Notes under the pieces: model-generated
Database searches by the model: none
Told to the model about the DNA's origin: nothing
The model's input: only the letters and a program-made list of their open reading frames with translations
Program-made: the position numbers and the translations under genes
Shown: positions 32,889-39,098 of the stretch, piece after piece
Position numbering within the stretch: the first letter of the stretch is position 1
How the letters are laid out: the number at the start of each line of letters is the position of its first letter
Source: an uncultured Eubacteriales bacterium
GTDB taxonomy: Bacteria > Bacillota > Clostridia > Christensenellales > UBA1242
DNA length: 64,000 bases
Direction of reading: 5' to 3'
Assembly (NCBI GenBank): GCA_900552105.1
Contig: URYH01000001.1
Coordinates: 29,031-93,030, forward strand

Positions 32889-33434
32889 TTATTTTATCAC
32901 AATAAAGTTTTTCATTTTTTGATTTGGACATATGCGGTGTTCGCCAGTGGAAAGTTTGCCTTTATAGAACACTTTTGCGCTCTGTGGGGTTTTGTTGCTT
33001 GATGTTGTGAATGTGATTTCATAATAACTATATCCCAAAATGTTGAGAAGTGGATTGATGTTGAAAAGATTGTTTCGAATATAAACCAATCCGATGAAAA
33101 TGAGAATTGCAACAAACACACAAAACATGCTGACAAACTCAATTTGATAGGTGAGTGAAAAAAGGACAAAAAGAGAAAAGTAGTTAAAAAATTGTTCATC
33201 GGTGCAGTTTGTGGCACTTTCAATTTGAACAATTTGAGCATGGCATTCAATCTTTTTCATTGCACGAACAAGCCCCAAGATTCCAAGTCCCGTAAGCAAA
33301 ACCAAAAGTCCAAGTGTCATTGAATTGAGAACATTAAAGGACAAATTGCCAAACGCGAGGTCGATAACAAGTTTTAGCGCAAGCAAAACATACATTGGCA
33401 CAAACGCCGAAAGATATAACAAAAATTTATCCAT
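32889..33434 (-). CDS. Hypothetical membrane protein with four helices
   Basis: 181 residues. Predicted helices at about 4-25 (LLYLSAFVPMYVLLALKLVI), 38-58 (MTLGLLVLLTGLGILGLVRA), 85-105 (FSLFVLFSLTYQIEFVSMF) and 107-122 (VAILIFIGLVYIRN). The C-terminal ~55 residues are a soluble beta-rich domain (YYEITFTTSSNKTPQ, KVFYKGKL). A central loop carries HAQIVQIESATNCTDE. No Shine-Dalgarno site is obvious. Family not recognised; it lies between ald and the tRNA-Leu element. Confidence 0.65.
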   Translation of the reverse strand: MDKFLLYLSAFVPMYVLLALKLVIDLAFGNLSFNVLNSMTLGLLVLLTGLGILGLVRAMKKIECHAQIVQIESATNCTDEQFFNYFSLFVLFSLTYQIEFVSMFCVFVAILIFIGLVYIRNNLFNINPLLNILGYSYYEITFTTSSNKTPQSAKVFYKGKLSTGEHRICPNQKMKNFIVIK

Positions 33435-33489
33435 ATTGATAGTTTGTCAAAAATATGTGTTTTTATGAAGAAAAAACTCGTTATAAAAA

Positions 33490-33507
33490 AACAACCTTGC
33501 GGTTGTT
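33490..33507 (-). terminator. Terminator after the tRNA-Leu 3' remnant
   Basis: On the minus strand AACAACC, loop GCAA, GGTTGTT followed by seven further T residues; it lies directly after the duplicated CCA end and differs in sequence from the terminator of the intact tRNA. Confidence 0.75.
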
Positions 33508-33514
33508 TGTGTTT

Positions 33515-33535
33515 TGGTGCCGAAGGGGGGACTCG
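33515..33535 (-). repeat. tRNA-Leu 3'-end direct repeat (attR-like)
   Basis: Exact 21-bp copy of tRNA-Leu positions C56 through CCA (original at 33677-33697). The 5' remainder of the tRNA is absent, so this is not a functional tRNA. Confidence 0.85.
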
Positions 33536-33657
33536 CAGTCGGGGGAAACCGACTCCACAGACGGGCAAGCGAAGACGGGTGCCAGCCCCATGCTCATGGG
33601 GGTTTGCAAGTGGAACTTGCCTGCATAAAGCAGAGAGTCCCACAGAGGTAATAAAAA

Positions 33658-33673
33658 AACAGCGAATGCTGTT
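33658..33673 (-). terminator. Terminator of tRNA-Leu
   Basis: On the minus strand AACAGC, loop ATTC, GCTGTT followed by T residues, 3 nt after the CCA end. Confidence 0.8.
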
Positions 33674-33676
33674 TTG

Positions 33677-33762
33677 TGGTGCCGAAGGGGGGACTCGAAC
33701 CCCCATGAGGTTGCCCTCGGCGGATTTTGAGTCCGCTCCGTCTACCATTCCAGCACTTCGGC
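33677..33762 (-). tRNA. tRNA-Leu, anticodon CAA
   Basis: 86 nt including encoded CCA. Acceptor GCCGAAG pairs with CTTCGGC; discriminator A; anticodon stem GCGGA/TCCGC with loop CTCAAAA gives anticodon CAA (reads UUG). Long variable arm (GAGGGCAACCTC) typical of tRNA-Leu; T-arm GGGGGTTCGAGTCCCCC. Promoter upstream on the minus strand: TTGCAA, 17 nt, TATTCT. The 3' 21 nt are duplicated 162 bp downstream. Confidence 0.97.
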
Positions 33763-33846
33763 TCATTCAAGTTTTATCCTTGACGAACGAGTTTAGAATA
33801 GCATAGATTTGGCAGAATTGCAAGAAAAATATGAAAATTTTTGGCA

Positions 33847-34695
33847 CTATTTTTCGAGCTTGATTGTAAACTTTGGGAAATCTCGACAAGGGCGATGTGT
33901 TCGAACAAAATCGGGTGCATTTTTCAAGTTGAAGTCATTTGGTGCGAATTTGTTTAGGTCACTCCATTCAATCGGCATTGACACTGGGGCACCAGCTCTT
34001 GCACGAAGCGAGAAAGGCGCAACGCAAGTTGCGCCTTTTGTGTTGCGTCCATAGTCAACATAAATTTTTCCTGTGCGGTTTTGTTTTCGGACGTTTGAAG
34101 TGAAAAGGTCGGGATGTTTTTGTTCAAGAAGAAGTGCGATTTGTTTTGAAAAGTGTGAAAATTTCTGCCAAGAAAAATGTTTTTCAAACGGAACAACAAC
34201 ATGGTAGCCTTTTCCACCACTTGTTTTGAGATAGGATTTGAGTCCGAGTTCATCAAGCGTGTTTTTTAGAATCAACGTTCCTTGACGCAAAACATCAAGT
34301 CCCAAATTTTTGTCAGGGTCGAGATCAAACACCATGAGATTTGGGTGATTGATGTCAAAGATTGTGCTTCCCCAAACATGAAACTCGATTGTGCCAAGTT
34401 GAATTTGTTTGATTAGTCCCTTTTTGTTCGCAATTGAAAAATATTCATCTTCACCAACTTTTTTTGTCACAATGTCTTTGCCTTCGGCGGTGGGGTGTTT
34501 TTTGAAGAAAAAACCCGCGTTTATGTTTTCGTGGCAACGAATCACACTGACAAGACGTTGAGATATGTGTGGCAAAATATATGGTGCAATGTTTGCGTAA
34601 TATTTTGCGACATCAAGTTTTGTGATTTTTTCTTTTGGAAAAATAATCCTTGTTGGGCTTGATATTTCAACCCCTGAAATGTTGTTTTCAGTCAT
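33847..34695 (-). CDS. LigD-type NHEJ polymerase (primase-polymerase domain), stand-alone
   Basis: 282 residues from ATG 34695, which overlaps the end of the ligase gene by 8 bases. It matches the LigD POL domain: FPKEKITKLDVAKYYANIAP, the metal-binding LMVFDLDPD, KTSGGKGYHVVVP, and the conserved ATCVAPFSLRARAGAPVSMP with IEWSDL. It adds nucleotides or ribonucleotides at DNA ends before sealing. In Mycobacterium and Pseudomonas LigD the POL domain is fused to PE and ligase; here it is a separate gene. Last gene of the Ku - PE-ligase - POL operon. A perfect hairpin with a GCAA loop lies inside the coding sequence (about 34014-34039). Confidence 0.93.
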   Translation of the reverse strand: MTENNISGVEISSPTRIIFPKEKITKLDVAKYYANIAPYILPHISQRLVSVIRCHENINAGFFFKKHPTAEGKDIVTKKVGEDEYFSIANKKGLIKQIQLGTIEFHVWGSTIFDINHPNLMVFDLDPDKNLGLDVLRQGTLILKNTLDELGLKSYLKTSGGKGYHVVVPFEKHFSWQKFSHFSKQIALLLEQKHPDLFTSNVRKQNRTGKIYVDYGRNTKGATCVAPFSLRARAGAPVSMPIEWSDLNKFAPNDFNLKNAPDFVRTHRPCRDFPKFTIKLEK

Positions 34696-36097
34696 TTTGT
34701 TTCTCCCAAACACAATCTTTTGGTTCTTTGTCAATCCTGAGTCCCAAAAAACTTGGTTGGCGCAATGAGCCAGTTGGTGTGACCTCAGCATATTCAATTT
34801 GTGCCACCAGTTTTGGTTTTATCCAAACAATATTTTTGCTTGTGTCAATGTCGCGTTCATTTTCAAACGGACATTTTTTTGTTGCAATTTGAGAAAACTT
34901 TTTATTAAGTTCTTTACGTTGTGAAGCATCAAACCCAGTTCCAACTTTTCCAACAAATTTGAGTTTTTTGTCGTCATAGATTCCAACCAATATTGAACTC
35001 AAATCTTTGTTTTCATCTGTTGTCACAAATCCGCCGACAACAAACTCGGAACTTTGCCTGCATTTGATTTTTTGCCAGTCGAGATTTCGAGTTCCAAGAT
35101 ATGGTGAATTTATGTCCTTTGCGACAATGCCTTCAAGTCCCAACTTTTTTGCGGCGTTATATGTTTTTTGACCTTCTTTTTTCGTAAAATCGCTAAAAAT
35201 TAGATTATTTTTTGAATTTTTTATGAGTTTTTTCAAAATTTCTTTTCTTTTTGAAAGTTTTTCATCTCTCAAATCTTGTCCGTCAAGTGCCAAAATGTCG
35301 AACACAACATAAGAAAAAGAGTTGCCTTTTTTCTTTATTTCGCTTTGAAGCTCGGAAAAATTTGAACGACCATTTTTGTCAAATACAACCATTTCTCCAT
35401 CAAGGACAAAACTGTGGTCTTGCGAAAGTTCATTAAGAGAGGGGATAATGGACGCAAACTTTTTTGAAAAGTCGATGCCGTTTCGTGAGATTAGTTTTGT
35501 TTTTCCATATTCGCAAAAAGCGATTGTTCGATATCCGTCATACTTGATTTCATAAATCCACTCTTTTCCCTCTGGAACATTTTTAACCAAGGTTGCAAGT
35601 TGAACATCAACTTTTTTAAACGGATTGTTTGTTTTTTTGTTTTGTTTGCACTTCACGACAATCCAATTTTTTTCGTCCATTTTTGCAAAATTCCATGTTC
35701 CATTGAGTTTGTTCCCAGAAAGCGTCACTTTGAAATTGCCCGCTTTTAGACCTTTGGACAAATTTATGTTGGTTGTGTATGTTCCCTTGTCCCAAATCTC
35801 AACAGTTCCAGCGCCATAATTCCCTTTTGGAATTGTTCCATGAAAATCAATGTAGCTCGTGGGGTGGTCTTCAACATGAATGGCAAGACGTTTGTCACTA
35901 GGTTTTTGAGATAGTCCTTTTGGAACCGCAAAACTCACAAGAACACCTTTGTGTTCAAGACGAAAATCGTAGTGCTTTGCTCTTGCCTCGTGGTATTGAA
36001 CAACAAAACGCAAACTTGATTTTGTGCTATCAACTTTGCCTTTTGGTTCGTTTGTTTTTGAAAAATCACGTTTTTTGTTATATAACCCAAGTGTCAT
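34688..36097 (-). CDS. ligD: NHEJ ATP-dependent DNA ligase with phosphoesterase domain (LigD PE-LIG)
   Basis: 469 residues. N-terminal 3'-phosphoesterase domain (about 25-150): VVQYHEARAKHYDFRLE, LAIHVEDHP and IPKGNYGAGTVEIWD contain its His/Asp metal and active-site residues. The ligase domain follows: nucleotidyl-accepting Lys in YEIKYDGYRTIAF, then LDGEMVV, EGIVAKD and an OB-fold end with FVGKVGTGF and QIEYAEVTPTG. It heals and seals double-strand breaks. Its ATG shares one base with the Ku stop codon, and its end overlaps the POL gene, giving tight translational coupling. Confidence 0.95.
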   Translation of the reverse strand: MTLGLYNKKRDFSKTNEPKGKVDSTKSSLRFVVQYHEARAKHYDFRLEHKGVLVSFAVPKGLSQKPSDKRLAIHVEDHPTSYIDFHGTIPKGNYGAGTVEIWDKGTYTTNINLSKGLKAGNFKVTLSGNKLNGTWNFAKMDEKNWIVVKCKQNKKTNNPFKKVDVQLATLVKNVPEGKEWIYEIKYDGYRTIAFCEYGKTKLISRNGIDFSKKFASIIPSLNELSQDHSFVLDGEMVVFDKNGRSNFSELQSEIKKKGNSFSYVVFDILALDGQDLRDEKLSKRKEILKKLIKNSKNNLIFSDFTKKEGQKTYNAAKKLGLEGIVAKDINSPYLGTRNLDWQKIKCRQSSEFVVGGFVTTDENKDLSSILVGIYDDKKLKFVGKVGTGFDASQRKELNKKFSQIATKKCPFENERDIDTSKNIVWIKPKLVAQIEYAEVTPTGSLRQPSFLGLRIDKEPKDCVWEKQND

Positions 36098-36894
36098 CAG
36101 TTCGCCGCCTTTTTGCTCTTTGAGGGAGTTTTTGTTGTTTTGTTTTCTTTCAAACTCTTTTTGAGTGCTTCCATGATATTAATAACTTTTGCAGGAGCGG
36201 GTTCATCGCGAGAAGTGATGATTTTGTTGCCCGAAATTTTTGATTTTATTGCTCGCCTAACTTTTTCGGAATATTCGTCTTTGTAGTTTTCGGGCTCAAA
36301 TTTTCCACTCATCTGATCAATCAATGTTTTTGCAAGCTCCAACTCTTGTTTTGTGACTGTTGCTTTCTTATATGCAGGTGCGGCTTGAACTTCGTCATAA
36401 AAAAATAATGTGTTGACAATCATGTTGCCGTGATCAGCACGAATGAGAATGACTGTTTCTTTTGTTCCAAGCACTGTTTTTGCAATTCCCGCTTTCTTTT
36501 GCTTTTCCATTGCCGAAAGCAGCACCAAAAACGCTTTGTCAGCACCTGCTGGACTGACATAATAGGATTTATCAAAATAAATCGGGTCAACCTCATTCAA
36601 ATTCACAAATCTTTCAATTGTGATATTCTTGTCTTTTGGCGATTTGATTTTTTCAAAATCTTTGTCGTCAAAAATTACATATTTGTCTTTTTCATATTGA
36701 TAACCTTTGACAATATTTTCATTTTTCACTTCTTTTTCGTTGCAATCAACGCAAGTTTTTTTGTATTTAATGCGACTCATGGTCTTTTTGTCAATCATGT
36801 TGAAACCAATGTCGTTTTCTTTTATGCAGGTGCTGAGTGTTATTGGAATATAAACAAGACCAAAACTTATTGCGCCTTTATATGAATAAGCCAT
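36097..36894 (-). CDS. ku: Non-homologous end joining protein Ku
   Basis: 265 residues from ATG 36894 (GGAGG site 5 nt upstream). Ku core: YKGAISFGLVYIPITLSTC, RIKYKKTCVDCNEKEV, the bridge region VDPIYFDKSYYVSPAG, and KTVLGTKETVILIRADHG. A Lys/Thr-rich C-terminal tail (KENKTTKTPSKSKKAAN) fits the DNA-binding extension of bacterial Ku. Homodimeric Ku threads onto DNA ends and recruits LigD. First gene of the NHEJ operon, divergent from the gene at 37017. Confidence 0.96.
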   Translation of the reverse strand: MAYSYKGAISFGLVYIPITLSTCIKENDIGFNMIDKKTMSRIKYKKTCVDCNEKEVKNENIVKGYQYEKDKYVIFDDKDFEKIKSPKDKNITIERFVNLNEVDPIYFDKSYYVSPAGADKAFLVLLSAMEKQKKAGIAKTVLGTKETVILIRADHGNMIVNTLFFYDEVQAAPAYKKATVTKQELELAKTLIDQMSGKFEPENYKDEYSEKVRRAIKSKISGNKIITSRDEPAPAKVINIMEALKKSLKENKTTKTPSKSKKAAN

Positions 36895-36964
36895 ATATCC
36901 TCCAGTTTTAGTTTGAGCACAAGCCAAATTTTCATTCATTCCTCCGACAAAATTCGACTCACGG

Positions 36965-36994
36965 TTGACAGAAGTGGAGAGATGAGAGTATAAT
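36965..36994 (+). promoter_or_regulatory. Promoter of gene at 37017
   Basis: TTGACA (36965-36970), 18-nt spacer, TATAAT (36989-36994). Confidence 0.65.
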
Positions 36995-37016
36995 AACCAA
37001 AACTGCAGGAGGCAAA

Positions 37017-37748
37017 ATGAACTACAACGACAAAAAAAGACTCCACATGGCACTTTATGACGGCGAGAAAAATGAAACAGTTACTGTTTCTCCATCGGGC
37101 TATATGGTAAAATTAAATGACAAACAAAAACTCTTTTCCCTTGCGGACGGAACACAAATTGTCCGACACTATGAAGATGGAATAGGCTTTAATAACACTC
37201 ATCACTGGATAACAGGGAATTGCTACGATTTTGATTTGTCCGCATTTACTTTTAAAGATACTGCTGAAGCAATTGATATTTGCACAACCTATTCTTTCAT
37301 CAATTATCTCATGGATAATGTCAAAAAAGATGCTCCGGAATTTCCTCAAATTTTGATGCTTCGACAAAAATACTTTGACTTTCTTGAAACAAGAGTTGAT
37401 GTGAATCGTCCAACAAGAGACAATATTGACGAAAAACTCAAGAGATTTGATTTCAAAGACTATATGAGCGACCAAGATTATGCCGCATATTTGCAATATC
37501 ATATTGAAGCAAAGCAACAAATAAAAGATTATCAAAATTCTCCCGAATATGCTGTTGCTAGTTTCATGAATGAACAAAAAGAAGCAAAGAAGGCAATGAG
37601 GCGTGAAAGAATGCTCAACCTGAAACAAAAGTTTCTTGGAAGATTTTCATCTGCTTCTCGCTCAAAGAGAAGAATTGCTGAACAAGCACAAGCAATCACA
37701 AGTGCTTTGACTGGTGGTGCTGGTCAAGAAGATGATCAAGATTTGTAA
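37017..37748 (+). CDS. Hypothetical protein with basic C-terminal tail
   Basis: 243 residues, soluble. Beta-rich N-terminal part (TVTVSPSGYMVKLND, DGTQIVRHYEDGIGFNN), a helical middle with FINYLMDNVKKDAPEF, and a long helical, strongly basic C-terminal region (EQKEAKKAMRRERMLNLKQK, SASRSKRRIAEQ). The tail could bind nucleic acid; that is inference. Good GGAGG site and consensus promoter; divergent from the NHEJ operon. Family not recognised. Confidence 0.7.
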   Translation: MNYNDKKRLHMALYDGEKNETVTVSPSGYMVKLNDKQKLFSLADGTQIVRHYEDGIGFNNTHHWITGNCYDFDLSAFTFKDTAEAIDICTTYSFINYLMDNVKKDAPEFPQILMLRQKYFDFLETRVDVNRPTRDNIDEKLKRFDFKDYMSDQDYAAYLQYHIEAKQQIKDYQNSPEYAVASFMNEQKEAKKAMRRERMLNLKQKFLGRFSSASRSKRRIAEQAQAITSALTGGAGQEDDQDL

Positions 37749-37758
37749 ATCGCAAAAC

Positions 37759-37784
37759 AAAATCCCAAAAACTTGGGATTTTTT
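37759..37784 (+). terminator. Terminator
   Basis: AAAATCCCAA, loop AAAC-like, TTGGGATTTTTT; perfect stem. Confidence 0.88.
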
Positions 37785-37831
37785 GTTGGCAATTTGTCGC
37801 AAAACACATAAACTATGATTTTGAGGTTGAT

Positions 37832-39037
37832 ATGAATGAACTTTTAAGCCCTGCGGGGGACATGGAAAAACTAAAAACGGCTATATATTTTGGTGCAGAT
37901 GCAGTCTATGTTGCTGGAAAAAATTTCGGGCTCCGAGCATTTGCGGGGAATTTTGAACTTGATGAACTCAAAGAGGCAACTTTGTTCTGTCACGAAAAAG
38001 GAAAAAAGATTTATGTCACAGTAAACATAATTGCACATAATTCGGATTTTGAAGGGCTCAAAGAATATTTGGAATATTTGCAAGAAATTGAAGTTGATGG
38101 AGTGATTGTTGCAGACCTGGGGGTCGCAAGTTTTGTCAAGAAATATGCGCCAAATCTTGAACTTCATATTTCAACACAGGCAAATGTGATTAACAAATAT
38201 TCAGCACTTCTCATGGCAGAACTTGGCGCAAAACGCATTGTCCTTGCACGTGAACTTTCGCTTGAAGAAATCAAAGAAATTCGTGCGGCACTTCCAAAAG
38301 AAGTCGAAATTGAATGTTTTGTGCATGGAGCAATGTGTATTTCATATTCGGGAAGGTGTCTTCTTTCAAACTATCTCAATGGTCGAGATTCCAACAAGGG
38401 AGCATGTGTTCAAGCATGCAGGTGGGAATATTCCATCACCGAGAAATCTCGCAAAGGTCAACAATACGAAATTCAAGAAGACGACAAGGGGACATACATT
38501 CTCAACTCAAAAGACCTTTGCATGATAAATCACATTCAAGAACTTATTGAAGCGGGCGTCGATTCGCTCAAAATTGAAGGCAGAATGAAGTCGCCATATT
38601 ATGTGGCAACAGTCACCAATGCGTATAGGCGAAAAATTGACGAAATTTACGGCAAAGTGGAGCCGAAAACAAATTATATTGAAGAAGCGGAAAAGACAAG
38701 TCACAGGCTTTTTACAACCGGATTTTTCTATCCGGGAGAAAACAAAGAAAATTTGTTGACATCAACCCCAGTTCAAACGCATGAATTTGTTGCTGTTGTG
38801 TTGGAAGACGCGAATGGCGGGAATGTTTTGGTTGAAATGAGAAATCAATTCAAAGTTGGGGACGAACTTGAAGTCCTATCGCCAAGCGACACGTTTAACA
38901 AAAAATTTGTTGTCACAAAAATTTGGGACGAAGAAAAACTTGAAGTTGATTGTGCAAAACGTATTCAACAAAAACTTTTGATTGCAACTGATTTGCCACT
39001 CAAAGCAGGAGATATTTTGAGAAGAAAGAATAGTTAA
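37832..39037 (+). CDS. U32-family protein, tRNA U34 hydroxylation (TrhP-like)
   Basis: 401 residues. N-terminal LLSPAGDMEKLKTAIYFGAD, the family signature ECFVHGAMCISYSGRCLLS with NGRDSNKGACVQACRW (conserved Cys residues for an Fe-S cluster), KDLCMINHIQELIEAGVDSL and KIEGRMKSPYYVA. The C-terminal ~80 residues form the small beta domain of TrhP/YrrO-type U32 proteins, which take prephenate-dependent steps making 5-hydroxyuridine at the tRNA wobble position. Annotated peptidase activity in older databases is not supported by mechanism. GAGG site; terminator downstream. Confidence 0.88.
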   Translation: MNELLSPAGDMEKLKTAIYFGADAVYVAGKNFGLRAFAGNFELDELKEATLFCHEKGKKIYVTVNIIAHNSDFEGLKEYLEYLQEIEVDGVIVADLGVASFVKKYAPNLELHISTQANVINKYSALLMAELGAKRIVLARELSLEEIKEIRAALPKEVEIECFVHGAMCISYSGRCLLSNYLNGRDSNKGACVQACRWEYSITEKSRKGQQYEIQEDDKGTYILNSKDLCMINHIQELIEAGVDSLKIEGRMKSPYYVATVTNAYRRKIDEIYGKVEPKTNYIEEAEKTSHRLFTTGFFYPGENKENLLTSTPVQTHEFVAVVLEDANGGNVLVEMRNQFKVGDELEVLSPSDTFNKKFVVTKIWDEEKLEVDCAKRIQQKLLIATDLPLKAGDILRRKNS

Positions 39038-39061
39038 GGATCATTTTTTTGATCCTTTTTT
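39036..39061 (+). terminator. Terminator after U32 gene
   Basis: AAGGATCA, T-rich loop, TGATCCTTTTTT directly after the stop codon. Confidence 0.8.
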
Positions 39062-39098
39062 GTTTGTAAAAATATACTTTTTTGTTTATAATCAAATC

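Larger units (their letters stand above)
33515..33676 (-). mobile_element. tRNA-Leu-associated miniature structured element (162-bp unit)
   Basis: Downstream of tRNA-Leu on the minus strand. The last 21 nt of the tRNA (33677-33697, C56 to CCA) are repeated exactly at 33515-33535. Between the copies, in minus-strand order: the tRNA's terminator; GGGACTC (33641-33635), complementary to the duplicated T-arm; three hairpins (CTGC/GCAG, GCAAG/CTTGC, CCCCATG/CATGGGG); the core GCTGGCACCCGTCTT (33586-33572); and a hairpin AGTCGG/CCGACT next to the junction GACTG|CGAGTCC. No ORF inside. It shares order, core and junction with the tRNA-Ala element at 60.9-61.07 kb. Candidate miniature integrative element or structured RNA. 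Confidence 0.6.
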
